DNA from: Kribbella sindirgiensis
GTDB lineage: Bacteria > Actinomycetota > Actinomycetes > Propionibacteriales > Kribbellaceae
Length of the DNA: 50,629 bases
Assembly (NCBI RefSeq): GCF_004331435.1
Contig: NZ_SJKA01000033.1
Coordinates: 1 to 50,629 of the forward strand
Direction of reading: 5' to 3'
Position 1 is the first letter of the stretch; each line of letters opens with the position of its first letter. The notes below the pieces were generated by a model. The model saw only the letters and a list, made by a program, of their open reading frames with translations, was not told the origin of the DNA and ran no database searches. Made by a program: the position numbers and the translations under genes. Positions 1 through 8,499 of this stretch are shown in pieces.

Positions 1-33
1 GGCGTCGCTCATCAACTCAGGCGGCTTGTCCAT
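1..33 (-). CDS. Partial gene at window edge (N-terminus only)
   Basis: Only the first eleven codons are inside the window (reads MDKPPELMSDA), so no function can be given. The ATG is preceded by a TAGGCT hexamer at 41-46 with a 7-base spacer, which fits a leaderless actinobacterial transcript. The call rests on that promoter arrangement and on the open frame running off the edge. Confidence 0.35.
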   Translation of the reverse strand, partial: MDKPPELMSDA

Positions 34-101
34 GCATCAAAGCCTAGACACCCCCACCGACAGTTTTCAAAGCCAGAACCCCTTATTTTCAAGGGAATCT
101 G

Positions 102-130
102 TTATCCACAAGCACAACTCCCTGTGGACA
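102..130. promoter_or_regulatory. Inverted pair of DnaA-box-like sites
   Basis: TTATCCACA at 102-110 matches the classical DnaA box, and TGTGGACA at 123-130 is a near copy in the opposite orientation, 12 bases away. The pair lies upstream of the edge gene. No dnaA, dnaN, rnpA or parAB is visible, so this is more likely a titration or regulatory site, or chance, than an origin. Confidence 0.3.
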
Positions 131-173
131 TTGCGCTAGGCAACTAAATGGTCTGTGGTAGAAGGCTCCGCGT

Positions 174-1019
174 TCAGCAGGTGGGGTGGGCGGCTCGGTA
201 GTGGGTCGGGCGCATCGCCTTCAGCTCGCGGAACCGGCGGTTGAAGTTGGCGAGGTTCCGGTACCCGCTGCGCGCCGCGACCTCGGTCACCGGGAGCGAG
301 GTCGTCGTGAGCAGACGGCACGCTGTCTCCACTCTCAACTGGTTGACGTAGTCGGTGAGCGTGCAGCCGATGGCACGGCGGAAGAAGCGGCTGAACGACG
401 TCGGCGACAGGTGCACGAGCGCCGCGACCTCGTCCAGGAGCACCGGTTCGGTATGAGCTTTCTGGAGGTACCGGACCACGACATCGATCCGATCACGTAC
501 GGCGGTGCTCGGCGCCGCGGCGTACCCGGCGCCGGTGATCGGGGTCGCGGTGGTGTCGGCGAGGCGACGCAGTACGTCGAGAAGCCGCGTCGTCTGGGCC
601 GACGGGGTGAGTTGCGGGAGACCGGCGATGTCCGCTCGCAGTTCCGGTGCGACGTCGCTGAAGGCCAGCCCGCGGGCCGAACCCTCGAGGAGATCGTGGA
701 CGGCTGCGAACTGCGGGAGGTCGAAGAAACCCGCACCGAGGAAGTCGTGCCGGAACTGTGTCACCGCGGCCTCGGACGGCTGCTCGGACTGCTCGGACGC
801 GTACGTGTGCGGCAGATCGGGTCCGAGGAGGACGAGGTCACCCGGGAGATACCGCTCGACGGTGGTACCCACATACCTCGTTCCCGATCCTGCCGAGATG
901 AGCGTGAGCTCGTACTCCTGGTGGAAGTGCCAGGCGAAGTCGAAGCCCCGTTCACGCCTCGTGAAGCACGTGAACGTCGTACCACTGGGGACGCCCGGCC
1001 GTTCGTAGCGCGGCTTCAT
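174..1019 (-). CDS. AraC-family transcriptional regulator with cupin sensor domain
   Basis: A 281-aa regulator. Residues about 25-85 form a cupin-type sensing domain (WHFHQEYEL, then GDLVLLGPDLPHTY), and residues about 175-275 carry the two helix-turn-helix units of AraC/XylS proteins, ending in the usual GYRNLANFNRRF...P..YR pattern. Such proteins usually bind a sugar or small carbohydrate and control the adjacent operon. I chose ATG 1019 over GTG 1025 because TAGAAT lies exactly six bases upstream (1026-1031), a leaderless arrangement. It is divergent from the dioxygenase-like gene at 1106, its likely target. The ligand is unknown. Confidence 0.85.
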   Translation of the reverse strand: MKPRYERPGVPSGTTFTCFTRRERGFDFAWHFHQEYELTLISAGSGTRYVGTTVERYLPGDLVLLGPDLPHTYASEQSEQPSEAAVTQFRHDFLGAGFFDLPQFAAVHDLLEGSARGLAFSDVAPELRADIAGLPQLTPSAQTTRLLDVLRRLADTTATPITGAGYAAAPSTAVRDRIDVVVRYLQKAHTEPVLLDEVAALVHLSPTSFSRFFRRAIGCTLTDYVNQLRVETACRLLTTTSLPVTEVAARSGYRNLANFNRRFRELKAMRPTHYRAAHPTC

Positions 1020-1025
1020 CCACAC

Positions 1026-1060
1026 ATTCTAAGTGGGCAACTGAGTACCAGAACTGGGTA
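1026..1060. promoter_or_regulatory. Divergent promoter region, AraC gene / dioxygenase gene
   Basis: On the minus strand TAGAAT (1026-1031) sits six bases before the AraC ATG. Next to it, about 1041-1063, is an imperfect dyad (CTGAGTACC, six bases, GGGTATCAG) that could be the AraC operator shared by both genes. The dyad is directly visible; its role is inferred. Confidence 0.4.
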
Positions 1061-1105
1061 TCAGCGGCGTAGCACCCGAGATCTCGGCTTGGAATCGTGG
1101 ATGCC

Positions 1106-1936
1106 ATGACGACCACGGACATCTCCGTCGAGGAGCTCGAGACGCCGTACGACGGCCTGCCGCCGACCGCCACCGCCGACTTCAACCGTGACGGGTTCGT
1201 GCACCTGTCCGGCGTACTCACCCCCGAGACGATCGCGCAGTACGAGCCGACGATCACCTCCGAGGTGATCCGGCTGAACACCCAGCACCTGCCGCTGGCC
1301 GAGCGCGACACGTACGGCAAGGCGTTCCTGCAGGTGACGAACCTGTGGCGGCAGAACGAGAAGGTCAAGGACCTCGTGTTCGCCCGCCGCCTGGCCGGCA
1401 TCGCGGCGCAGCTCCTCGGGGTTCACGCCGTACGGCTCTATCACGACCAGGCGCTGTACAAGGAGCCGAGCGGCGGCATCACCCCGTGGCACGCCGACCA
1501 GTACTACTGGCCGCTGTCGTCCGACCGGTGCGTGACGCTCTGGCTGCCGCTGCAGGAGACCCCGCTGGAGATGGGCCCGCTCGCCTTCGCCCGCGGCAGC
1601 CACAACTTCGCCTTCGGTCGCGACCTCCCAATCTCCGACGAGTCCGAGGCACAACTCCAGAACGCCGTGGCCGAGCAGCACTTCGAGGACGTCGTGGAAC
1701 CGTTCGCACTCGGCGACGCGAGCTTCCACCGCGGCTGGACCTTCCACCACGCCGGCCCGAACCGCGGCACCGAGCCGCGCCGCGTCATGACCGTCATCTA
1801 CCTCGACGCCGACCTCCGCACCACCGAACCGACCAACCGCAACCAAACAGCCGACCTCGCCAACTGGATGCCAGACACCGAGATCGGCCAGATCCCCCAG
1901 TCCCCCCTGAACCCGATCCTCTATTCGGCGAGTTGA
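1106..1936 (+). CDS. Phytanoyl-CoA dioxygenase (PhyH) family protein
   Basis: A 276-aa member of the non-haem Fe(II)/2-oxoglutarate oxygenases of the PhyH type. The HxD iron motif is visible as WHADQYYW at about residue 129, and the distal histidine is in FHHAGPN near residue 215, followed by an arginine expected to bind 2-oxoglutarate. A GTG at 1097 could extend it by three residues. In actinobacteria such genes are often found next to AraC regulators and sugar-catabolic genes with unknown small-molecule substrates, as here. The 3' end overlaps the tail of the convergent regulator gene by 16 bases. The substrate cannot be read from the sequence. Confidence 0.85.
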   Translation: MTTTDISVEELETPYDGLPPTATADFNRDGFVHLSGVLTPETIAQYEPTITSEVIRLNTQHLPLAERDTYGKAFLQVTNLWRQNEKVKDLVFARRLAGIAAQLLGVHAVRLYHDQALYKEPSGGITPWHADQYYWPLSSDRCVTLWLPLQETPLEMGPLAFARGSHNFAFGRDLPISDESEAQLQNAVAEQHFEDVVEPFALGDASFHRGWTFHHAGPNRGTEPRRVMTVIYLDADLRTTEPTNRNQTADLANWMPDTEIGQIPQSPLNPILYSAS

Positions 1937-2858
1937 TCTCCGAGCGGAGTGCGTTCGTAGATCACGGCTCGGCCGTCGCGGCGTGGGCGGACCAGACCCT
2001 GTGCGGCCATGGCGCGGAGGGCCTGGTTTGCGGCCGATGGGGAGACGCCGAACCGTTCGGCCAGTGCGGTCGTCGACTGGCCGGGGCCGATGGCTCGGAG
2101 GTAGCGCAGGCGGTGCGGACTGAGCAGTCCCGCGCCGCCGGGGACGGTGGCGTCGGACCACATCGCCCGCTGGTTGGTCGCCCGGTACACCACCATCGGG
2201 TCCGAGTCGGTCAGCGGGGTCGAGCTGCTCAGGGTGAACAGCGACGGTACGACGAACATCGGTCGCCCCGTGTGGACAGGGTGAGGTCGTCGTGGCCGTT
2301 CAGGATCTGGGCTGTGATGGACGTCGGGTCAGCGCGGATGCCTGGTCCACAACGGTTCAGGGTGGCGATCACTCCCTCCGCGGCCAGTGATCTGGCGCGG
2401 ACCGCAACGTCGGCGTCGAGGGTCGCGCGCATCCGCGGCCAGTGCGGCTGAAACGCCGATCGCCAGTACGCCGCCAGCGCGTCGGCCAACCGGTCGCCGA
2501 AGGATCGCCCGCTCGATCCCAGCCGACGGGGTACGCCGCCGACCGCGAACTCGATGTCCGCACCGAGGGTCCGCAAATCCTGGTCCCGCAGGTAGGCGAG
2601 CTGAGCGTCGATGGTCAGCGGTACGCCTACCCGCGGATTGAACAGGTCGGGGGTGTCGAAGTTCGGGCCGATCAGCCCGCTCAGCACATCGAGCGGAAGT
2701 TGATCGCGGACCCGGCACGCGGCGGCGTACCAGGGAGCCTGGAACGGGTAACTGGTGGGCGACCGCAGCGCGCGCAGCGAGTTGGCGAGCTCAGTGAGCG
2801 GCGAGACCGCGAAGCGCACCAGTCCGTAGTCGCCAGGCTCGAGCTGATAGCGCGCCAC
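1921..2858 (-). pseudogene. DUF5937/ArsR-type winged-helix regulator, frameshifted
   Basis: The protein is split over two frames. The N-terminal part starts at GTG 2858 (YQLEPGDYGLVRFAVSPL) and runs to about 2262. The C-terminal part, with the ArsR-like helix-turn-helix (LRAIGPGQSTTALAERFGVS), is in another frame ending at 1921. Joined, they align end to end with the intact 319-aa paralogue at 47899-48858. One missing base near 2259-2263 explains the split. An internal ATG at about 2259 could in principle start a separate DNA-binding fragment. TACAAT lies five bases before the GTG start. Either a true pseudogene or a sequencing error. Confidence 0.7.
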
Positions 2859-2878
2859 GGCCGATTGTAAGCATGGGG

Positions 2879-3925
2879 TCAGCTGGTGCGGTTGTAGATC
2901 GCGGTACCCGGACAGGCGGTGACGCCGAGGCGGGTTGCGCAGCCGGTGTACTGGCTCGAGCCGTTCCACCAGGTCCAGCCGCCGATGGTGCGGCCGTGCA
3001 GCCAGGTGTACGTGCCGTTGTAGTTGGCGTCGTACGTCCGCAGACTCCAGTGGACGTGGTCGCCCGTCGCAGACCCGCCGGCGCAGACGTCTCGACCGAT
3101 GGTGCCCAGCAGCGCGCTCGTGCCGACCTGGGTCGCGTTGTAGTAGGTGGCGTTGTACATGTGGTAGTAGTCCGTCGAGAAGCCGTTCGGGTGGATCACC
3201 CGCGTCCAGCCACCACCGGCGCCGCACATGGACGTGGCAGTGCCGTCGCGGGAGGATCGGACGCGCCCGCTCGCGTTGCCGCCGGCAAGGTCCAAGCTGC
3301 TCCAATAGCCGTTCACACCATCGCTGGCGTGCGGGCCGCCGGTGACAGTCATGTAGTAGTTCGGCATCCACGGCAGCAACAACCCACCGGTGTTGGCCGT
3401 GGTGATCGCGCTTTGGTGTTGCGCGTACGCCGTCATCGTCCGGCGTTCTGCAGTGCCGACAAGTGGCGACGAGTCGATGTACTCCGCGAACTCACCGTCA
3501 CCCTCGACTCCGCTGACCCAGCGACCACCGACGTTGCGCGCGATGTACAGCCAGCCTTCCGGATGAGCGCCATCGGTGGCGGGCGCCTCGACGTACGCCA
3601 CGCCCCGCGCCCAGCCCGGCGCGGCCCACCGGACGTCGACGACGACCTTCCGGCCCTGTTCGGCAAGCTTGCTGAGGGCAACTGAAGGGGCGACGCCTCG
3701 GCCCATCTGTGACCTGCCCAACGCGTCGGCGGCGACCGTGTCGACCAGAGCCCGGCTGGAAGCGCCGAGAACGCCCGCAACCTCAGCAGGCAACTTCACC
3801 TCGGCCGCTGCCGGACTCGGGTGCGCATCGGCAGAGCGAGGTGCCGCCGACGCCGTGGGCGCGACGACGACGGATGCCGCGGCCAACGCTGCCGCGGAGA
3901 TTCTGACAGACAGTTTCGAGGGCAT
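2879..3925 (-). CDS. Secreted M23/LasA-type metallopeptidase
   Basis: A 348-aa exported protein with a Sec signal peptide (cleavage near TASA-AP, residue about 28), a roughly 150-residue variable region and a C-terminal M23-type peptidase domain. Probable zinc ligands are H199 and D212 (PHASDG...SLDLAGG) and the HxH pair H290/H292 (GDHVHWSL); H255 is a further conserved-looking His. The spacing resembles LasA-like enzymes that cut glycine-rich or peptidoglycan cross-bridges. An SD-like AGAAGGG lies about eight bases before ATG. It may act in wall remodelling or predation. The family call is firm, the substrate is not. Confidence 0.8.
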   Translation of the reverse strand: MPSKLSVRISAAALAAASVVVAPTASAAPRSADAHPSPAAAEVKLPAEVAGVLGASSRALVDTVAADALGRSQMGRGVAPSVALSKLAEQGRKVVVDVRWAAPGWARGVAYVEAPATDGAHPEGWLYIARNVGGRWVSGVEGDGEFAEYIDSSPLVGTAERRTMTAYAQHQSAITTANTGGLLLPWMPNYYMTVTGGPHASDGVNGYWSSLDLAGGNASGRVRSSRDGTATSMCGAGGGWTRVIHPNGFSTDYYHMYNATYYNATQVGTSALLGTIGRDVCAGGSATGDHVHWSLRTYDANYNGTYTWLHGRTIGGWTWWNGSSQYTGCATRLGVTACPGTAIYNRTS

Positions 3926-4071
3926 GGGCGGAACCCTTCTGTTCGGGCTGACGAATGCCGCGAGTGTGACAGAGGCCCCCGCCCGCCACGAGAAGATGAA
4001 GCCGAAACCTTAATGTCCCGATCGGTGGTGAGACAGCTGAGGCCGACCCCGTCGACTGCACCTCGGATGTT

Positions 4072-4172
4072 CTGCAGCTCGACAGTACGTATACGCCCAC
4101 CGCCCGGCAATCCAGCCAGCCGCCAGGCGTACGCCCGCGCGTAGCAGACATATACGTACTGTCGACCTGCAG
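4072..4172. repeat. 22-bp near-perfect inverted repeat between divergent genes
   Basis: Left arm 4072-4093 and right arm 4151-4172 are reverse complements at 21 of 22 positions, separated by 57 bases. Each arm contains nested palindromes (CTGCAG, GTCGAC or a variant, TACGTA), and the spacer holds GGCGTACGCC. The right arm overlaps the presumed -35 region (4161-4166) of the gene at 4196, so it may be a dimeric regulator site or a small structured element. Confidence 0.7.
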
Positions 4173-4183
4173 GTCCCACCGGC

Positions 4184-4198
4184 TAGGTTCGTGGAGTG
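4184..4198 (+). promoter_or_regulatory. Leaderless promoter of the 4196 gene
   Basis: TAGGTT at 4184-4189 is followed by six bases and then GTG 4196. A weak GTCGAC lies 17 bases upstream at 4161-4166, inside the right arm of the inverted repeat. Confidence 0.5.
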
Positions 4199-4681
4199 AC
4201 GGATTCGGCGTACGAGATCGAGGTCTCGTACCACCAGTTCTATCTGGTGGTACAAGACGCGAGTCCTGTTCTCGACCCCGCCACCGTTGGGCCGGTTCTG
4301 GCGCTGGATCCACAGGTGCCGTCCGCGGTGATTGTTCGCACTGGTTGCGCTGACGGTCCGGTCAACGTGACGGTTCGGATCGGCGTCGAGCCGCTGCCGG
4401 ACCTGGCAACGGCCGGTGATAGGTGGGAGGTCGGTGAGCAGCTCGTCATACCTGTTGAGGGTGACCTCTACCTCGTGCCCCCGATGGGAGGACCGGCGTA
4501 CGTGGTTTACACACCACCCACCCCAGGACTTCACCTCGTCCGCGTCCTCGCACGCGGTCGCACCACCCACTACGACGCGGTCGTCTGGGAGTCCAGCGAG
4601 GACTACGACATCACCATCACACCGGTCGGCTCGGACCCGGGTCGCCGGACAACCGGCGACGACGGCCTCTATCGGGACTGA
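4196..4681 (+). CDS. Hypothetical protein, 161 aa
   Basis: I do not recognise a family. The protein is acidic, soluble and beta-rich by eye, with no signal peptide or membrane segment. The start is set by TAGGTT six bases upstream of GTG. The N-terminus begins YEIEVSYHQFYLVV, and the C-terminus has an HYDAVVWESSEDYDI stretch, reminiscent of small immunity or house-keeping accessory proteins, but that is only an impression. It stands alone between divergent and convergent neighbours. Confidence 0.65.
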   Translation: MTDSAYEIEVSYHQFYLVVQDASPVLDPATVGPVLALDPQVPSAVIVRTGCADGPVNVTVRIGVEPLPDLATAGDRWEVGEQLVIPVEGDLYLVPPMGGPAYVVYTPPTPGLHLVRVLARGRTTHYDAVVWESSEDYDITITPVGSDPGRRTTGDDGLYRD

Positions 4682-4709
4682 GGCTCCGGCCTGGGGGACG
4701 GACTGGTTG

Positions 4710-5639
4710 TCAGTCGAGGAGGGACTTGACGATGGTGGTCATTCGGTCTACTGGGATGGCGAAGCCGATTCCTATGTTGCCTGCTCGGGTGGTTCCCAGG
4801 GTGGCTATGGCGGTGTTGACGCCTACTACCTGGCCGGCGGTGTTGACGAGGGGGCCGCCGGAGTTGCCCGGATTGATGGCGGCGTCGGTCTGGATGGCGG
4901 ACTGGCGGGTGTTGTTGTCGCCGAAGCGGGCCTGTCGGTCGACGGCGCTGACGATGCCGGCGGTCACGGTTCCTTCCAGGCCGAGTGGGGATCCGACGGC
5001 CAGCACCGGGTCGCCGACCCGGAGTTGTGCGGACCGGCCGAGCGTGAGCGCACGCAGGCCCGCGGCGTCAGCGGTCGAGACCTGGAGTACGGCGAGGTCG
5101 TTGTCCTCGTCCGCGCCGATGACGCGGGCGTCGACGGTACGGCCGTTCGACAGGACCAATGAGACATCACTCGCTCCTTCCACGACGTGGGCGTTGGTGA
5201 CCACGTGACCTTGCTGGTCGATCGCGAACCCGGAGCCGGTTGCGCGGCCCGCGCGTACTGAGACCACTCCTGGTAGGACGCTCGCGGCGGCCGCGGTGAT
5301 GGAGCCTTGGGCTGCTGCCGGTGGGGCCGCGGCTTGCGGGAGGTCGACGGGTGCGGAGTCGCGGGAGCCGGTGACGGCGCCGGCCAGTCCACCGGCTGCG
5401 ATGGAGAGGGCGAGCGTGCCGACGATGAGACCGGCTCGCCGACGGCCCGCGCGAGGTGGAGCGGCCAACGGCGGGATGGGTGGGGTGACCGTCACCCCGG
5501 CCGGAGGTGCCGCAGCGGGAGGGGAGGGAACAAATGAGGGGATCCTCTCCCGAACGGTGGCCGGGGTGACGGAGCCGGAAGGTGGTGGGCCTGGGATGTA
5601 GTCGGGGCCTCGGAAGGGGTTGCCTAGGTGGGGTGGCAT
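4710..5639 (-). CDS. HtrA/DegP-type S1C serine protease, membrane-anchored, no PDZ
   Basis: A 309-aa trypsin-fold protease with catalytic triad H151 (TNAHVV), D181 (NDLAVL) and S260 (GNSGGP). A Pro-rich cytoplasmic N-terminus (about 1-65) is followed by one membrane segment (about 69-90), so the protease domain should lie outside the membrane. Actinobacterial HtrA/PepD proteins usually carry a C-terminal PDZ domain; this one stops right after the protease fold. It is the last gene of a run starting at 8735, twelve bases after the VWA gene. The context suggests envelope protein quality control. Confidence 0.88.
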   Translation of the reverse strand: MPPHLGNPFRGPDYIPGPPPSGSVTPATVRERIPSFVPSPPAAAPPAGVTVTPPIPPLAAPPRAGRRRAGLIVGTLALSIAAGGLAGAVTGSRDSAPVDLPQAAAPPAAAQGSITAAAASVLPGVVSVRAGRATGSGFAIDQQGHVVTNAHVVEGASDVSLVLSNGRTVDARVIGADEDNDLAVLQVSTADAAGLRALTLGRSAQLRVGDPVLAVGSPLGLEGTVTAGIVSAVDRQARFGDNNTRQSAIQTDAAINPGNSGGPLVNTAGQVVGVNTAIATLGTTRAGNIGIGFAIPVDRMTTIVKSLLD

Positions 5640-5651
5640 GAGGGCTCCTGA

Positions 5652-6590
5652 TCAAGGGAGGCGGGAGAACCAGAGCAGCGAGGCGAGGGCGGCCAGGAGT
5701 GCTGCGGCGAGGGCGATGCCCGCGACCAGGTTGGTGATCTCGCGGGGCTCGGTGGTCCAGCCGATGGAGGATTGCAGGTCGGAGTACACGTCGCGCAACT
5801 GCTCGTCGTTCTCGGCCTCGTAGAAGGATCCGCTGGTCGCGTCCGCGAGGCCCTTCAACGCCTCGGTGTCAGCAGGAACCGGAACGTCGCGCCCTTCCAG
5901 GTTCACGGTCCCCTCAGGTGTGCCGTACGCGATCGTCGACACCGGTACGCCGGCCTGCGCCGCCGCCTCGGCTGCCTCGTCGACCGGGCGGCCCGCGGTG
6001 TTGCCGCCGTCGGACAGCAGCACGATCCGGCTCGGCGGCGGATCGTCCGGGTCGATCGACCGGACCGCCTGCAGGCTGGTGAGGACGGCGTCCCCGATCG
6101 CTGTCGAGTCGCGCAGCTGCAGACTGTTGATCGCGTCGACCGTCGCCTGATGGTTCGTACTCGGCGCCGACACCACGGTCGCCGTCCGCGCGAACGACAC
6201 CAGCCCGACGTTGAACTTCTCCGGCAGGTCCCGCACGAACTCGATCGCCGCCTGCTTGGCGGTCTCGAACCGGTTCGGCGCGACATCGGTGGCCGCCATC
6301 GAGTTCGAGACGTCCATCGCGACCAGCACGGTGGCGCGCTCGCGTGGGACCCGGATGTCGGCGACCGGCCGGGCGATCGCGATCGTCAGTACGGTCAGCG
6401 CGGCGAGAAAGGCCGCGGCCGGCGCGTGCCGGCGCCAGCCGGGCCGTACAGGGGCGACCTTCTCCAGCATCGGGAGGGTCGCGAAGCGGACGGCGTACTT
6501 CGTCCTGCGTCGCTGGGCGATGAGGTACGCCGCCACGAGCGCGACGACCAGCACCAGCAGCCAGAGCCACAGGGGTTGCTCGAATCTCAT
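5652..6590 (-). CDS. VWA-domain membrane protein (BatA-like)
   Basis: A 312-aa protein with two N-terminal membrane helices (about 7-25 and 56-74), an external or peripheral von Willebrand A domain and a C-terminal helix (about 285-308). The MIDAS metal site is intact: D93-x-S95-x-S97 (DVSNSM), with Thr in LRDSTAIGDAV and Asp in LLSDGGNT. Bat-type VWA proteins work with MoxR ATPases and DUF58 proteins, all encoded just upstream. Its ATG overlaps the DUF58 stop by four bases. Confidence 0.88.
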   Translation of the reverse strand: MRFEQPLWLWLLVLVVALVAAYLIAQRRRTKYAVRFATLPMLEKVAPVRPGWRRHAPAAAFLAALTVLTIAIARPVADIRVPRERATVLVAMDVSNSMAATDVAPNRFETAKQAAIEFVRDLPEKFNVGLVSFARTATVVSAPSTNHQATVDAINSLQLRDSTAIGDAVLTSLQAVRSIDPDDPPPSRIVLLSDGGNTAGRPVDEAAEAAAQAGVPVSTIAYGTPEGTVNLEGRDVPVPADTEALKGLADATSGSFYEAENDEQLRDVYSDLQSSIGWTTEPREITNLVAGIALAAALLAALASLLWFSRLP

Positions 6591-7516
6591 CTGGTCCTCA
6601 CAGCAGTCGGGTTCCGCCGTACGCCGGCCCGGCGCCGCGCGGTGGTGAACGCCGCGACATCACGGACCCAGTCGGTGTCGGTGCGCAGTACGAGATGCGC
6701 CGCACCGGCGGACCGGATCGCCTGGGCGGTTTTCGAGCGGTGCGCGGCCATCGCGTCGGCGTACCGGCGGCGGAGTTTGCGGTTCGCGGTCTGGACCTCG
6801 CGGCGCCGGCCGGTCTCCGGATCGACGAGTGTCAGCAGGCCGACCTCGGGGAGCTCCAGCTCGCGGGGGTCCAGCACTTCTACCGCGATCACCTCGTGGC
6901 GGGCGGCCAGCCTGCGCAACTGGTCCGACCAGTCGTCTTCGTGGAAGTCCGACACGATCACCCGCAGTCCGGGGCGTGCGTGATCGCGGTTCAGGCGGCC
7001 GATCGCGTGACCCAGATCTGTTCTGGGAAAGGTGCCGGGTTCGGGGCGCGGGAGGGAGAGCAGGGTGCGGAGGGTTCGGCGAAGCTGGACCGCGCCGGAC
7101 GCCGCCGGGAGCCGGCGAAGGTCGTTGCCCAGGGCAATCCGTACGCCGAGCCGGTTGCCCGGGCGGTCGGACAGCAGACCGACCGCCCCGACGACAGCGA
7201 TGGCCACGTCGCGTTTCTCGCTCAGCGCGGTTCCGAAGTCCATGCTCGCCGACGCGTCCAGCAACGCCCACGTCTCCAGTTCCCGCTCGGCCAGCGGTGC
7301 GCGCACATGCGGTTCCAGCGAGCGGGCGGTGACGTTCCAGTCCATCCGCCGTACGTCGTCCTGGCCTGCCTGGTACGGACGCGCCTCGTTGGGCTCGCTG
7401 CCAGGACCGCTGCGCAGACCGGTGATCTCGCCGTGCAGGAAGCCTTCCAGCTTGCGCTTCACCGTCAGTTCGAGTGCGCGCAGCGCACGCTCCCGGCCGG
7501 CCAGCAGGTCGTTCAT
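6587..7516 (-). CDS. DUF58-domain protein (MoxR partner)
   Basis: A 309-aa cytoplasmic protein starting at ATG 7516, chosen because it overlaps the MoxR stop as ATGA. It has the typical DUF58 block around residues 45-75 (RPYQAGQDDVRRMDW) followed by a VWA-like core with DASASM at about 88-93. DUF58 proteins are adaptor-like partners of MoxR AAA+ ATPases. The ends overlap both neighbours by four bases, so expression should be translationally coupled. Confidence 0.88.
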   Translation of the reverse strand: MNDLLAGRERALRALELTVKRKLEGFLHGEITGLRSGPGSEPNEARPYQAGQDDVRRMDWNVTARSLEPHVRAPLAERELETWALLDASASMDFGTALSEKRDVAIAVVGAVGLLSDRPGNRLGVRIALGNDLRRLPAASGAVQLRRTLRTLLSLPRPEPGTFPRTDLGHAIGRLNRDHARPGLRVIVSDFHEDDWSDQLRRLAARHEVIAVEVLDPRELELPEVGLLTLVDPETGRRREVQTANRKLRRRYADAMAAHRSKTAQAIRSAGAAHLVLRTDTDWVRDVAAFTTARRRAGVRRNPTAVRTR

Positions 7517-8499
7517 GCCGCCGACCCTTGAGCGTCGTCGGCGGGTACGACGTGCGGCTGTTCGATGGTCTGCAGGATCCGCGCGACGACCGACCGCGGA
7601 TCGACCCCGTCGGCCAGCGCGTCGAACGTGAGCACCAGCCGGTGCGACATCACGTCGAGCGCGACGTCGTACACGTCGGCCGGCAACACGTAGTCCCGCC
7701 CGCGCAGCAACGCCAAGGCACGGCCGGCCGCGACGAGTCCCAGCGTGGCCCGGGGGCTCGCGCCGAACTCCAGTACGCCGGCCAGGTCCTGGATCCCGTA
7801 CTGCGCCGGCACCCGGGTCGCGTGCACCAGGCGTACGACGTACTCGGCGACCGCGTTGTGGACGAACACGTCGTCCGTTGCCTCCTGCAACTGTGCGACC
7901 TGCTCCGGCGTGAGTACGGCGTTCGCGTGCGGGCGATGCGCACTCATCCGCTGCAGGATCGTCAGCTCCTCCAACGGTGTCGGGTAGTCGACCGTGATCT
8001 TCAGCAGGAACCGGTCCCGCTGTGCCTCGGGCAACGCGTACACCCCGTCGGACTCGATCGGGTTCTGGGTCGCGAGCACCAGGAACGGTTCCGGCAGCGG
8101 GTACGACGTACCGCCGATGCTGACCTGGTGTTCGGCCATCGCCTCGAGCAACGCGGACTGTACCTTCGCCGGCGCACGGTTGATCTCGTCCGCGAGGACC
8201 AGGTTGGCGAACACCGGACCGAGCTCGGTGTCGAACCCTTCCGCGGACGGCCGCCAGATCCGGGTGCCCATGATGTCGCCGGGCACCAGGTCCGGGGTGA
8301 ACTGCAGCCGCGAGAACTGCCCACCGATCACCTCCGCCAGAGTGCGGACCGCGAGCGTCTTCGCGACTCCCGGCACGCCTTCCAGCAGGCAGTGGCCGCG
8401 GGCCAGCAACCCGACGAGCATCCGCTCGACCAGATGGTCCTGCCCGACGACGACCCGCTTCACCTCGAACAAGGCGTGTTCGAGCGTTGCCGCATTCAT
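7513..8499 (-). CDS. MoxR-family AAA+ ATPase
   Basis: A 328-aa ATPase with Walker A EGVPGVAKT (about 40-48) and Walker B LVLADEINRAP (about 100-110, D104/E105), then the C-terminal lid domain. MoxR ATPases act as chaperone-like remodellers for VWA-domain proteins, matching the DUF58 and VWA genes downstream. The ATG overlaps the stop of the small exported protein gene (8496-8499). It is probably the motor of a complex controlled from the promoter at about 8740-8860. Confidence 0.9.
   Translation of the reverse strand: MNAATLEHALFEVKRVVVGQDHLVERMLVGLLARGHCLLEGVPGVAKTLAVRTLAEVIGGQFSRLQFTPDLVPGDIMGTRIWRPSAEGFDTELGPVFANLVLADEINRAPAKVQSALLEAMAEHQVSIGGTSYPLPEPFLVLATQNPIESDGVYALPEAQRDRFLLKITVDYPTPLEELTILQRMSAHRPHANAVLTPEQVAQLQEATDDVFVHNAVAEYVVRLVHATRVPAQYGIQDLAGVLEFGASPRATLGLVAAGRALALLRGRDYVLPADVYDVALDVMSHRLVLTFDALADGVDPRSVVARILQTIEQPHVVPADDAQGSAA

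Noticed and set aside
102..130. Replication origin
   Set aside because: Only two DnaA-like boxes and no origin-linked genes are visible.
2229..3371. A single 380-codon minus-strand gene covering the regulator and part of the peptidase
   Set aside because: The upstream half is out of frame under the well-supported M23 peptidase gene; only the part from GTG 2858 is coherent.
4161..4172. Cloning-vector contamination (adjacent PstI/SalI-like palindromes)
   Set aside because: The palindromes are part of a 22-bp inverted repeat in otherwise native sequence; no other polylinker or vector sequence is seen.
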